This document shows positions 18,069-26,241 of a DNA stretch of 64,000 nt, one piece after another (the first letter of the stretch is position 1; every line of letters begins with the position of its first letter). The notes beneath the pieces are model-generated. The model did not search any database. It had not been told where the DNA came from and was given only the letters and a program-made list of their open reading frames with translations. Where the stretch lies: positions 62,001-126,000 of the forward strand of contig DATMFI010000014.1 of assembly GCA_035556215.1 (NCBI GenBank), given 5' to 3'. The stretch comes from Palsa-892 sp035556215 (GTDB lineage Bacteria > Pseudomonadota > Alphaproteobacteria > Rhizobiales > Xanthobacteraceae). A program made the translations under genes and the position numbers.

Positions 18069-18974
18069 ATGAGCAAGCTACAGGACACCGCGAAGGGCGC
18101 GCCCGCGCTACAGGAAGAGCGCAAGAAGCGCACCATCACCGAGATACGCGACTCGAAGAAGACCGGCGAAAAAATGGTCTATATGTCGGTGCCGGACTAC
18201 ACCTCGGCGCAATGGGCTGAAAAGGCTGGTGTCGATGTTGCGGTTCTCGGCGACAGCCTGGCGATGATCTCGCACGGACATACGAGCACGGTGCCGGCAA
18301 CGATGGACATGATGGTCATGCATGGCCAGGCTGTCCGCCGCGGCGCACCCAACACGTTCGCGCTCGGCTGCATGCCATATCAAAGTTACAACACCATCGA
18401 CCGCGCGCTCGAGAACGCCACGCGTTTCATGCAGGACGCGCTGATGGATGCGGTTAAGCCGCAAGGCGGCAAATCGCAGGCGCATATCCTGAAAGCGCTT
18501 GTCGATGCGGGCATTCCGACTGCTTCCCATATCGGGCTCACGCCTCACACCATCGCGATGTTCGGCGGCTTCAAGATTCAGGGCCGGACGGCGGAAGCCG
18601 CGATGAAAATTCTCGAGGACGCGCTTGCGATCGAAGATGCCGGTTGCTTCATGCTCGAGTTCGAAGCGGTGCCGGCGAAGATCGCCAAGCTGATTTCCGA
18701 GCAGCTTACGATCCCGACGATCGGCATCGGCGCCGGCAACGGCACCGACGGACAGATCCTGCTTTGCTATGATCTTCTCGGTGTCTTCACCGACTTCAAG
18801 CCGAAGTTCACCAAGCGCTACGCCAAGCTCACTGAAGTCGCGGTCGCCGGCATCAAGGAATACGTGAAAGAGGTGAAGGAAGGCTCCTTCCCCGACGACG
18901 ACCACTCCTACAGCGTGAACGAAGCCGAATACGAGAAATTCGCGGCGATGGTCGCCAAGCGGCGGCAGATTTGA
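18069..18974 (+). CDS. PanB-like (ketopantoate hydroxymethyltransferase family) enzyme with altered metal site
   Basis: This 301-residue protein aligns along its length with PanB: GDSLAMISHG, HTSTVPATMD, HIGLTPHTIAMFGG, IPTIGIGAGNGTDGQ. Compared with E. coli PanB from memory, the metal ligand Asp45 is kept (Asp 62) and the catalytic Glu181 is kept (Glu 199), but Asp84 is replaced by Cys 101 (ALGCMPYQSY) and Glu114 by Gln 132 (VKPQGG). It is therefore probably not a pantothenate enzyme but a relative in the PEP mutase/isocitrate lyase-like superfamily acting on another 2-oxo acid or C-C bond. It leads a catabolic-looking cluster, not a panC operon. Confidence 0.85.
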   Translation: MSKLQDTAKGAPALQEERKKRTITEIRDSKKTGEKMVYMSVPDYTSAQWAEKAGVDVAVLGDSLAMISHGHTSTVPATMDMMVMHGQAVRRGAPNTFALGCMPYQSYNTIDRALENATRFMQDALMDAVKPQGGKSQAHILKALVDAGIPTASHIGLTPHTIAMFGGFKIQGRTAEAAMKILEDALAIEDAGCFMLEFEAVPAKIAKLISEQLTIPTIGIGAGNGTDGQILLCYDLLGVFTDFKPKFTKRYAKLTEVAVAGIKEYVKEVKEGSFPDDDHSYSVNEAEYEKFAAMVAKRRQI

Positions 18975-18994
18975 GCGGCTTAAAAAGAGGAAAA

Positions 18995-19687
18995 ATGACA
19001 AAACACATGGCTGTACCGAAAAAAAATCAGGCGGCCCGCCTGATGAAAGGTGTGCAGACCCTCACCGAAGAGGCGTATGAGCGGATCGAAGAACTGATCG
19101 TCACGCTTCGCCTGAAACCCGGCGAAGTATTGTCCGAACAGGCCCTCTCCGCTTCGCTCAAAATTGGACGCACGCCGATCCGTGAAGCGCTGCAACGGCT
19201 GGCTCGCGAAGGCCTAATCATCGTGTTGCCGCGCAAGGGGATTCTTGTTTCCGACATCAATCCGCGCAACCAGTTGCTTGCGCTCGAAGTGCGCCGCGAA
19301 CTGGAGCGACTGCTGAGCCGTGCCGGCGCCGAGCGTGCGACGCGGGAAGAGCGCGAACGCTTGATCGATACAGGCCGCGCCATGGACCAGGCCGGCAAGA
19401 CGAATGACGACATTGCTTTCATGCGGCTTGACAGAGAACTCAACCACCTGCTGCTCGAGGCCGGCCACAATGAATATGCGGTGCGGGCAATGCGCCTCAC
19501 CCAGGGGCTGTCGCGCCGGTTCTGGTATATGCACTACCGCAAAGCAGCCGACCTGCCGCTTTGCGCCAAGCTGCACGCCGAACAGGCGCGCGCCATCGCC
19601 AAAGGCGATCCCGTCAAAGCTGCCAAGGCGTCGGATAATCTGATGGACTATGTCGAGAGTTTCACCCGCACGACGGTGGATGTGTAA
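18995..19687 (+). CDS. GntR-family transcriptional regulator, FadR/FCD type
   Basis: This 230-residue regulator has an N-terminal winged HTH (about 22-85, with LSEQALSASLKIGRTPIREA) and a C-terminal all-helical FCD domain with metal-binding candidates in DRELNHLLLEAGHNEY and LHAEQARAI. The ATG at 18995 follows AGAGG; an in-frame start at 18971 inside the end of the PanB-like gene lacks this. It lies 20 bp after the PanB-like stop. FCD regulators usually sense small carboxylates and bind short palindromes; three TGATATATCA-type sites flank genes of this cluster. Confidence 0.93.
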   Translation: MTKHMAVPKKNQAARLMKGVQTLTEEAYERIEELIVTLRLKPGEVLSEQALSASLKIGRTPIREALQRLAREGLIIVLPRKGILVSDINPRNQLLALEVRRELERLLSRAGAERATREERERLIDTGRAMDQAGKTNDDIAFMRLDRELNHLLLEAGHNEYAVRAMRLTQGLSRRFWYMHYRKAADLPLCAKLHAEQARAIAKGDPVKAAKASDNLMDYVESFTRTTVDV

Positions 19688-19698
19688 GGGGGCGAACC

Positions 19699-19998
19699 AT
19701 GAAAATCTACGAAGGCAAACGCACGATTGACGGCCTGCGCGTCACGGTGGACGGCCGGCCGCTCAGCGAGCATTACGAGGTGAAGCAATTCACCAAATAC
19801 GGTTTTGAGTGGACCTACGAGGGCGAAAGCCCGCAGCAGCTCGCACTCGCGATCCTTGTCGATCACCTCGGCGACAACGAAAAGGCGATCCGGCTTTCCG
19901 CGCCGTTCATGAAAAAGGTTGTCGCCAATCTCGATAATGACTGGACTTTGAAAAGCGACGAGATCGACCAGGCGCTCAAGACCCTCGACAAGCACTAA
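19699..19998 (+). CDS. DUF6166-like small protein
   Basis: This is a 99-residue soluble protein. The pattern VDGRPLSEHYEV, GFEWTYEGESPQQLALAIL and DHLGD matches, from memory, the DUF6166 family of unknown function. There is no signal peptide or membrane segment. It begins 11 bp after the GntR stop behind GGGGCG and ends 118 bp before the binding protein, with the second operator between them. It may be an accessory or sensor protein for the cluster; no function should be assumed. Confidence 0.8.
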   Translation: MKIYEGKRTIDGLRVTVDGRPLSEHYEVKQFTKYGFEWTYEGESPQQLALAILVDHLGDNEKAIRLSAPFMKKVVANLDNDWTLKSDEIDQALKTLDKH

Positions 19999-20049
19999 CA
20001 AAAGCACTGAAGAAAAGGCCATATCGCGTCTTGTTCTGTGACATGGCAC

Positions 20050-20059
20050 TGATATATCA
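20050..20059. promoter_or_regulatory. Candidate GntR/FCD operator, copy 2 (TGATATATCA)
   Basis: Perfect 10-bp palindrome, 57 bp upstream of the binding-protein start. A TTGTTC sits 16 bp before the TATATC part, so the site could overlap or be an extended -10 element of the promoter for the ABC genes. Repression by occlusion would fit either reading. Confidence 0.65.
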
Positions 20060-20116
20060 TTTGAAAAAATAAAAGCCGACCCGGACATACCGGGAAAACC
20101 CTGGGGAGGATGCAGA

Positions 20117-21397
20117 ATGAAGAAGCTTTCACGCCGCTCATTACTCAAGTCCGCCGCTGCAATTGGCGCCATGGCAGCAACCGAGGGCGTATTTGCCCCC
20201 GCCATCGCGCAAAATAAGCCCATCAAGATCGGCGTGCTTGCGCCGCGCTCCGGCATCGCCGCGAGCCCCGGTATTTCCGGCATTCGCGCCACCGAATGGG
20301 CGGTCGAGAAGTTCAACGCTGCGGGCGGCATCGCCGGCCGCAAGGTTGAAGTCGTCTTCGAAGAGGAGACTTCGCCGAAGGATACGATCGAACGCTTCTC
20401 CAAACTCGTTCAACAGGAGAACGTCGATCACGTGCAAGGTATCGTCTCGACGGGCGTCGCGCTCGCGCTCGGCCCAGTCGTCGAGGAATCGAAGGTGCTG
20501 ACGATTTTCTGGGACGGCACGACGCAGGACGGCGTCGTCGAGAAGATGCCGAACCCGAAATATCTGTTCCGCTCGACCGACAACGAATGCGAAGCGGTGA
20601 TGTCGTCGCTGCTTGCCATCAAATACTGGAAAGGCAAGTTCAAGAAGATCGCAGGCATTAACCCCGACTATTCCTACGGCCGCAATAACATGGCCGCCTT
20701 CGTCGCGCTCCTGAAGCGCTACGGCATCGAGCATGAAGTGGTGACGGAGCAGTGGCCGAAGGTCGGCACCATGGATCTCACGAGCCATGTCGCCGCATTG
20801 CAGGCGGCAAAGCCCGATCTCATCTTCTCCTCGCTTTTGTTCGCGGATCTTCCGGTCTTCATGAAGCAGGCACACGCCGCCGGCCTCACCAAGGAAACGA
20901 AGCTGGTGTTCCCTGCCGCCGGCTGGCAGCAGACCGCGATGAAGAAGGACTTCACGCCGGAAGGTATGCTGCTTGGCTGCAATACCCTCTCCTTCGACAA
21001 TCCGAATGCGAGTGCGACCGCTAAGGAATTCTCGAAGTGGTATGAAGACAAGCACAAGGACTATCCGAACTGGGAAGCCGACCGCGCTTACTTCTCGCTG
21101 ATCTCCTACAAGCAGGCCTACGAGAAAGCCGCGAAAGCCAAGGGCGGCACGCCTTCGACCGACGACATCGCCGAAGCGATGATCGGCCTTGAAGTCGAGA
21201 GCCTCGGCGGCAAGGGCGGCTGGCGCAAGGACAAGATCGCCGACCAAACCTTCGTGCAGGGCCTCAGCACCCACAAGAACAAGTACGACTTCGTTACCAT
21301 CGGCTCGCAGATGGATACGATGTACTCGACCTCCCTGCAGAAGCCGCCCGGCGCGGACTTCTGGCAGTGGATCAAGACCGCGGACTTCAAGATCTGA
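20117..21397 (+). CDS. ABC transporter substrate-binding protein, type I fold, Tat-exported
   Basis: This 426-residue protein has a twin-arginine signal (RR at 6-7 in SRRSLLKSAAAIGAMAA, cleavage probably near AIAQ) and a type I periplasmic binding fold starting PIKIGVLAPRSG. It belongs to the LivK-like superfamily found with LIV transporters that import amino acids, aromatic acids and other carboxylates. It differs clearly from the protein at 16071-17348. The ATG at 20117 follows GGGGAGGATG. It is the first gene of a five-gene ABC set and has its own operator. Confidence 0.92.
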   Translation: MKKLSRRSLLKSAAAIGAMAATEGVFAPAIAQNKPIKIGVLAPRSGIAASPGISGIRATEWAVEKFNAAGGIAGRKVEVVFEEETSPKDTIERFSKLVQQENVDHVQGIVSTGVALALGPVVEESKVLTIFWDGTTQDGVVEKMPNPKYLFRSTDNECEAVMSSLLAIKYWKGKFKKIAGINPDYSYGRNNMAAFVALLKRYGIEHEVVTEQWPKVGTMDLTSHVAALQAAKPDLIFSSLLFADLPVFMKQAHAAGLTKETKLVFPAAGWQQTAMKKDFTPEGMLLGCNTLSFDNPNASATAKEFSKWYEDKHKDYPNWEADRAYFSLISYKQAYEKAAKAKGGTPSTDDIAEAMIGLEVESLGGKGGWRKDKIADQTFVQGLSTHKNKYDFVTIGSQMDTMYSTSLQKPPGADFWQWIKTADFKI

Positions 21398-21418
21398 TCC
21401 AGCATCGCTGCAATCACG

Positions 21419-22300
21419 ATGTCCGCGTTCATGAACATTCTGCTCGGCGGCGTCTTTCACGCCGCCGTGCTGTTCCTCGTCGCTGCCGGGCTTCAGCTCG
21501 TATTCGGCGTGCAGAAGATTTTGAACCTCGCCTGCGGTTCGTTCTATGCACTCGGCGCGTATTTCGGCATCACCTTCATCGCCTACATGACGAAATACGG
21601 CATGCCGCCGTGGCTGTTGCTGCCGGCGCTCGTCTTCTCGGGGCTGTTGATCGGCCTCGTCGGGCCGTTCATCGAGCGGCTGTTGCGCTTTGTCTATGAC
21701 CGCGACGAGAGCTTTCAGCTCCTGCTCACCTTCGCGATCCTGCTGATGTTTCAGGATGTCTTCCGCTTCCTGTGGGGCGCAAACCCGCTGCAAGTGAACG
21801 TCGATTATCTCGTCTATGGCAAACTTACGGCCGGTGACTTCTCGGTGCCGGTCTACAACCTGATGGTCATCTCGGCGGCGATCCTGATCGCCGCCGGTCT
21901 TGGCCTCTTTCTGCAAAAAACCAATTACGGCCGCGTACTCCGCGCCACAGCCGAAAATCGAACAATGGCAGAAGCGCTTGGCGTCGATGTCCGCAGCATC
22001 TATGCCGTGGTCTTCACCGTCGGCACCATGCTCGGCACCGTCGCCGGCGCCCTCGTCATCCCTACTGCGGCGGCGGCGTTGGAAATTCCCGGCGAATTCG
22101 TCGTCGAAGCTTTCGCCGTCGTCGTCATCGGCGGACTGGGCTCGATGCCCGGCGCGCTCGCAGGCGCGCTGGTCGTCGGTCTTATTCATGCGCTGTCGAT
22201 CGTGATCTATCCCGAGCTTGAACTGCTCGTGACTTATCTCATCGTCATCGGCGTTCTGCTGTTCCGGCCTGCCGGCCTATTCGGGAAGCCCGCGACATGA
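21419..22300 (+). CDS. Branched-chain amino acid-type ABC transporter permease (LivH family)
   Basis: This 293-residue permease opens with MSAFMNILLGGVFHAAVLF and carries the LivH hallmark QKILNLACGSFYALGAY near residues 37-53, then about eight membrane helices and the ENRTMAEALGVDV coupling loop near 180. It lies 21 bp after the binding-protein stop and overlaps the LivM-like gene (ATGA). It forms the importer channel of the PanB/GntR cluster. Confidence 0.93.
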   Translation: MSAFMNILLGGVFHAAVLFLVAAGLQLVFGVQKILNLACGSFYALGAYFGITFIAYMTKYGMPPWLLLPALVFSGLLIGLVGPFIERLLRFVYDRDESFQLLLTFAILLMFQDVFRFLWGANPLQVNVDYLVYGKLTAGDFSVPVYNLMVISAAILIAAGLGLFLQKTNYGRVLRATAENRTMAEALGVDVRSIYAVVFTVGTMLGTVAGALVIPTAAAALEIPGEFVVEAFAVVVIGGLGSMPGALAGALVVGLIHALSIVIYPELELLVTYLIVIGVLLFRPAGLFGKPAT

Positions 22301-23301
22301 AACCGCGCTCGGCCCTCTTTTTCACACTCGCGGGCGTTGCTGCGCTGATCGCGCTGCCCTACTTCGCGAAGCCGTTTTACATCAGCCTGATGATCCCGTT
22401 CTTCGCTTACGCGGTCGCGCTTCTCGGCTTCAATCTCTTGTTCGGTTATGGCGGGCTTCTGTCATTCGGCCACGCCATGTTCCTGGGCGTCGGCGCCTAC
22501 AGCACGGCTATCGTTTCGGGCACGCTCGGCATCAAAAGCTTCGAGGTTGCACTGCTGGTCGCAATCCTCGCTGCCATCGCCATCGCCGTTCCGATCGGCG
22601 CCCTGTGCGTGCGCTACACCGGCATCTTTTTCGGCATGCTGACGCTCGCGTTCGGCATGCTGTTCCACTCATTCCTGTTCAAATTCTACTATTTGACTGG
22701 CGGCGATAGCGGCATGCGCGTGCCGCGCATGAACATCCTCGGACTCGAATTCGCGCAGTACAACAAAATCGGCTTCCTCTCCGGGCCGTTCTATTATTAT
22801 TGCCTCGCACTCCTTGTAATCGCAGGCCTAATCATGTGGCGGATCGTGCATTCGCCGTTCGGCCTGCATCTTCGCGCCTTGCGCGATAACCCGCGCAAAG
22901 CCGAATATCTTGGCGTGCGCGTCTGGCAATTCCGCCTCGCCGCTTTCGTGATCTCCGCCGTTTTCGGCGCAATCGGCGGTGCGATCCTCGGCTTCCGCGT
23001 CGGGCTTGCCGACCCCGAGCTCGTGTACTGGACGCATTCGGGCCAACTTGTGTTCATGACGGTGCTCGGCGGCTTCTCGAACTTCTTCGGGCCCATCGTC
23101 GGCGCGCTTGCCTATACGCTGTTGCAGGATCAATTACAGTCGCTCACCCAGTACTGGCGTTTCGTGCTCGGTGCGGTGCTTGCGATCATCGTCATCGGCT
23201 TCCCAGGGGGCATTGTCGGCGCTTTTGAACTGCTCGGTGCGCGGCTCCGGCGCAGCAAGGACAAAGCCCCGGTTGCCGCCGGCAAAACGGTGACGCCATG
23301 A
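22297..23301 (+). CDS. Branched-chain amino acid-type ABC transporter permease (LivM family)
   Basis: This 334-residue permease has the LivM segment NLLFGYGGLLSFGHAMFLG near 47-65 and the loop RDNPRKAEYLGV near 195. Its C-terminus is a basic cytoplasmic tail. It overlaps its neighbours on both sides by 4 bp, showing translational coupling with LivH and LivG. The substrate is the same unknown compound as that of the protein at 20117-21397. Confidence 0.93.
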   Translation: MKPRSALFFTLAGVAALIALPYFAKPFYISLMIPFFAYAVALLGFNLLFGYGGLLSFGHAMFLGVGAYSTAIVSGTLGIKSFEVALLVAILAAIAIAVPIGALCVRYTGIFFGMLTLAFGMLFHSFLFKFYYLTGGDSGMRVPRMNILGLEFAQYNKIGFLSGPFYYYCLALLVIAGLIMWRIVHSPFGLHLRALRDNPRKAEYLGVRVWQFRLAAFVISAVFGAIGGAILGFRVGLADPELVYWTHSGQLVFMTVLGGFSNFFGPIVGALAYTLLQDQLQSLTQYWRFVLGAVLAIIVIGFPGGIVGAFELLGARLRRSKDKAPVAAGKTVTP

Positions 23302-24059
23302 ATACGCTGATTCAGACCAACAATGTCGGCAAGGCTTACGGCGCCTATCGCGCGCTTTCGGGCGTCAGCATCAACGTCAATGCCGGCGAGCGCGTCTCTA
23401 TCGTCGGGCCGAACGGCGCCGGCAAAACGACACTCGTCAATCTTCTCACCGGCCTCCTCACGCCGACCGAAGGCGAAGTCTACTTCAAGGGCGAGAATGT
23501 CGCGGGGCGCGACCCGGTCGCGCTCGCCGAGAGCGGCCTCGCCCGCGCTTTCCAGCTCGTGCACGTTTTCCCAAAACTGACGGTGGAAGAGACCATCGCC
23601 GCCGCTCTCGTCACGCGGCAACGCCAGCGCTGGCAGATGTTCCGCTCGCTTCACGCCAATGCCAGCATGCGCAAGCGTGCGCGCGAGGTCGCCGAAATTT
23701 TCGGCCTTGAGAATCGTCTCGACACCGTCTCGCAACTCCTCTCGCAAGGCGAGAAGAAGCTGCTTGATGTCGCCTCGGCTTTTGCGCTCGATCCCGAAGT
23801 CATTCTGCTCGACGAGCCGACTTCCGGCATCTCAACCAACGAGAAGCATCGCGTGATGAAAACGCTGATCCTCGCGGCGAGCCGCGCGGGCGTGAAGGCG
23901 ATGATTTTGGTCGAGCACGATATGGACCTCGTCGCGACCTATTCCGACCGCATCATCGCTATTGCTGAAGGAAAATTACTCGCCGATCTGCCGCCGAAAG
24001 AATTCTTCTCGACCGAATCCGTCATCGAAGTCGTCGTCGGCAAGAAACGGGGCCACTGA
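23298..24059 (+). CDS. Branched-chain amino acid-type ABC transporter ATPase (LivG family)
   Basis: This 253-residue ATPase has Walker A GPNGAGKTT near 37-45, a Q-loop in FQLVHVFPKLTV, signature LSQGEKKLL, Walker B VILLDEPTSG and switch His in LVEHDMDLV. The start overlaps LivM. It partners with the LivF-like ATPase that begins one base after its stop. Confidence 0.93.
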   Translation: MNTLIQTNNVGKAYGAYRALSGVSINVNAGERVSIVGPNGAGKTTLVNLLTGLLTPTEGEVYFKGENVAGRDPVALAESGLARAFQLVHVFPKLTVEETIAAALVTRQRQRWQMFRSLHANASMRKRAREVAEIFGLENRLDTVSQLLSQGEKKLLDVASAFALDPEVILLDEPTSGISTNEKHRVMKTLILAASRAGVKAMILVEHDMDLVATYSDRIIAIAEGKLLADLPPKEFFSTESVIEVVVGKKRGH

Positions 24060-24060
24060 G

Positions 24061-24786
24061 ATGCTTTCGGTACGCGATCTTTCCGTCGATATTCAGGGCA
24101 GCCGCATCCTGCGTGGCATTTCGCTCGAGGTGAAAGCGGGCGAGCTCGTCTGCCTCGTCGGCAGGAACGGCGCGGGCAAGAGTACGACGTTCCGCACCAT
24201 CATGGGCTTTCGCAAGCCTGCTGCAGGCGCTATCGATTTTAACGGCGAAAGCCTGATCGGCCGCCGTCCGTTCGAAGTCGCACGGCGTGGCATCGGTTTT
24301 TCACCGGAAGAAAGCGAAGTGTTTGGCGAGCTTACTGTTGCCGAAAATATCGCGATGCCGACATGGCCGCAGGCCGGCGGCCACAACCAGCAGGAGCGCG
24401 TGGCGCTCGCCTATAAAGTGTTCCCGAAACTCACGCGCTATATGGAGCGCGGCGGTCAGGAACTTTCGGGCGGCGAGCGCAAAATGGTCTCGATCGCGCG
24501 AGCGCTGGCTTCTGATCCGAAACTCCTCCTGCTCGACGAGCCGACTGAGGGGCTCTCACCTGCGGTGATTCCCGCGATCGTCGATGGCATCGCCTCGATC
24601 CGGGCGCTTGGCCATGCCGTCTTTATCGCCGAATCCAATGTCCACCACGTCCCCGAATTCGCCGACCGCCTCTATGTCCTTGAACGGGGCGAGATAATTT
24701 TCACCGGGCCGCCGAAAGAGGCGGCTTCGGATCCGGCTGTCGCACGGGTCATTTCAGGTAGTGCGGAACCCGTATCTGGTGATTGA
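24061..24786 (+). CDS. Branched-chain amino acid-type ABC transporter ATPase (LivF family)
   Basis: This 241-residue ATPase has Walker A GRNGAGKST near 34-42, a Q-loop replaced by FSPEESEVFGELT, signature LSGGERKMV, Walker B LLLLDEPTEG and switch-region AESNVHHV in place of the usual LVEQN. The Q-loop and switch differ from the LivF at 15350. The start is ATG 24061, one base after the LivG stop; a longer frame from 23962 lies inside LivG. A third operator follows 27 bp after its stop. Confidence 0.91.
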   Translation: MLSVRDLSVDIQGSRILRGISLEVKAGELVCLVGRNGAGKSTTFRTIMGFRKPAAGAIDFNGESLIGRRPFEVARRGIGFSPEESEVFGELTVAENIAMPTWPQAGGHNQQERVALAYKVFPKLTRYMERGGQELSGGERKMVSIARALASDPKLLLLDEPTEGLSPAVIPAIVDGIASIRALGHAVFIAESNVHHVPEFADRLYVLERGEIIFTGPPKEAASDPAVARVISGSAEPVSGD

Positions 24787-24813
24787 ACGGCTTCTTCGAG
24801 AGTGATAGACTAC

Positions 24814-24823
24814 TGATATATCA
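24814..24823. promoter_or_regulatory. Candidate GntR/FCD operator, copy 3 (TGATATATCA)
   Basis: Perfect 10-bp palindrome identical to copy 2, again exactly 57 bp upstream of a start codon (24881, the hydroxylase). It implies that the hydroxylase and the small protein after it have their own promoter under the same regulator as the ABC genes. Confidence 0.65.
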
Positions 24824-24880
24824 CAGACCAATCCCAAGACCCGCGTGATAAAGCGGGCCAGCTTTAGCGGAGAATGAACA

Positions 24881-25651
24881 ATGATGGGCGATCGCCAAGT
24901 TGCTTTTCGGCAGGAATACCGGTCCCGGATCATGGGCTGGTATGACGGCTACCTTCACATCCTCATCATCTACGCAATGGGCGCGGCCGCGTTTTACATT
25001 TATCTGCAGCACATCGGAAACGTCACTTGGCTCGAATGGCTGACTGTGCCGCTCACCTTCCTCTTCACCAACGTCTTCGAGTGGGCCGTACACAAATACG
25101 TTATGCACCGGCCAATCAACATCAAGGGACTGCGTGCAGTCTATGAGCGCCATACCCTCAATCACCATCAGTTTTTCACCGACGACGAGATGCGCTTCCG
25201 CGACCATAAGGACTGGCGCGTCACAGTATTCCCGCCATTCGCACTCGTGGTCTTCATTCTGATGTCGCTGCCGGCCGCCCTGATCCTTGGCTACTTATTC
25301 ACGGCTAACGTCGGCTGGCTGTTCATGGCGACGACGACCGGCATGTACCTCATCTACGAGTTCATGCACTTCTGCTGCCACGTCGACGAGAACTGGTTCG
25401 TGCGCTACTGCCCGTTCGTCAACACGCTGCGCCGTCATCATACCTCGCATCACAATGCACGGCTGATGATGGAAACCAACATGAACCTTACCTTTCCGAT
25501 TGCCGACTGGTTGTTCGGCACATCGGATCTCGACCGTGGTCTCATCGGCACCCTGCTCAACGGCTACGATACGCGCTATCTGAAGAAGAACCTGCGCAGC
25601 ACCCCCAAGCGGCCAGATGTAGCAGCGGCCCAGCCGATGATTGCGGAATAG
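24881..25651 (+). CDS. Membrane di-iron hydroxylase, fatty acid hydroxylase/sterol desaturase family
   Basis: This 256-residue membrane protein has the histidine boxes of the family: HKYVMH at 71-76, HTLNHH at 91-96, HFCCH at 163-167 and HHTSHH at 186-191, with helices near 25-45, 52-70, 115-140 and 143-165. Such proteins bind two irons and use O2 to hydroxylate or desaturate alkyl chains. ATG 24881 or the next ATG at 24884 is the start. Its position behind operator copy 3 links it to the PanB/GntR/ABC cluster. The substrate is unknown; a lipid or a hydrophobic catabolic substrate are both possible. Confidence 0.88.
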   Translation: MMGDRQVAFRQEYRSRIMGWYDGYLHILIIYAMGAAAFYIYLQHIGNVTWLEWLTVPLTFLFTNVFEWAVHKYVMHRPINIKGLRAVYERHTLNHHQFFTDDEMRFRDHKDWRVTVFPPFALVVFILMSLPAALILGYLFTANVGWLFMATTTGMYLIYEFMHFCCHVDENWFVRYCPFVNTLRRHHTSHHNARLMMETNMNLTFPIADWLFGTSDLDRGLIGTLLNGYDTRYLKKNLRSTPKRPDVAAAQPMIAE

Positions 25652-25660
25652 GAGTGAACC

Positions 25661-25855
25661 ATGCCACATGACGTCAAAGCGGTTTTGTCCGTCATTGCGC
25701 TAATCGTGGCAGCCGTTCTTGCCTATTGGAGCAAGTCGCCGGTGCATCACGATCTTTCGACGATCGTGATGATCACCGCCGCCTTCATGGTAGCGGCTAT
25801 GTGGATTTTTCCTGAAGCCGGCGTCAAGAAAGGCGATATCAAAAAGCCTAAATAA
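25661..25855 (+). CDS. Small two-helix membrane protein
   Basis: This 64-residue protein has helices at about 5-22 and 33-50 and a basic tail (KKGDIKKPK). The ATG follows GGAGTG at a good distance, 9 bp after the hydroxylase stop, so it is probably its operon partner. I do not recognise the family. It could be a small subunit or stabiliser of the hydroxylase; this is inference from position only. Confidence 0.68.
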   Translation: MPHDVKAVLSVIALIVAAVLAYWSKSPVHHDLSTIVMITAAFMVAAMWIFPEAGVKKGDIKKPK

Positions 25856-25860
25856 CTTTA

Positions 25861-25894
25861 CAGGTGTAGGCGGCCGCCACCTGCGCCGCTTTTT
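25861..25894 (+). terminator. Possible terminator after the hydroxylase operon
   Basis: Two alternative stems overlap here: CAGGTG with CACCTG, and GCGGC with GCCGC, the latter directly followed by TTTTT. It lies 5 bp after the stop of the small membrane protein. The 5-bp stem next to the T-run is short, so efficiency is uncertain. Confidence 0.45.
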
Positions 25895-26055
25895 GAATGT
25901 TCTGTTGGTGTAAGTCTCATCAGAATGACGGTGGGACTTCCTAGAGCGGACATGTGCCGCTTCACGGTCTTCACCGTCATGCGCGGAATGGGGTTGCGCC
26001 CGTGGTCGGTGCCGAATCGAAAAATTGCAAGGTGTTCGGAGACTTCGTGAAGCGG

Positions 26056-26129
26056 TGGTTGGGGGACTAGGATTCGAACCTAGATTAACGGAGTCAGAGT
26101 CCGCTGTTCTACCGTTGAACTATCCCCCA
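26056..26129 (-). tRNA. tRNA-Gln (anticodon CTG)
   Basis: Read on the minus strand, a 74-nt tRNA: acceptor arms TGGGGGA and TCCCCCA pair perfectly, the anticodon loop holds CTG within GACTCTGACTCC, the T loop is GGTTCGAATCC, and the 3' CCA is encoded. CTG reads CAG codons for glutamine. Confidence 0.96.
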
Positions 26130-26241
26130 ATGCGGCCAGAGGCCTGCTGGGCGCCCGCTGCGATAGCACTTGAAGATAAATTTTTCAAATACTGAAAACC
26201 GCGATTCCCTTTGAAACAGCACATATTTTCGTGCCGCCGGA

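Noticed and set aside
18069..18974. Annotation as pantothenate-pathway panB
   Set aside because: Two metal ligands are replaced, no panC nearby, and the regulator and transporter context is catabolic.
20141..22189. Very long open frame (about 680 codons) on the minus strand
   Set aside because: It runs antisense through the binding protein and LivH genes, which have clear domains. Its His/Asp/Arg-rich composition is typical of antisense shadow frames in GC-rich DNA.
25957..26055. 10-bp inverted repeat CCGCTTCACG/CGTGAAGCGG next to the tRNA 3' end, considered as an attachment site or tRNA terminator
   Set aside because: The loop of 79 nt is long, there is no T-run, no integrase gene and no duplicated tRNA end nearby.
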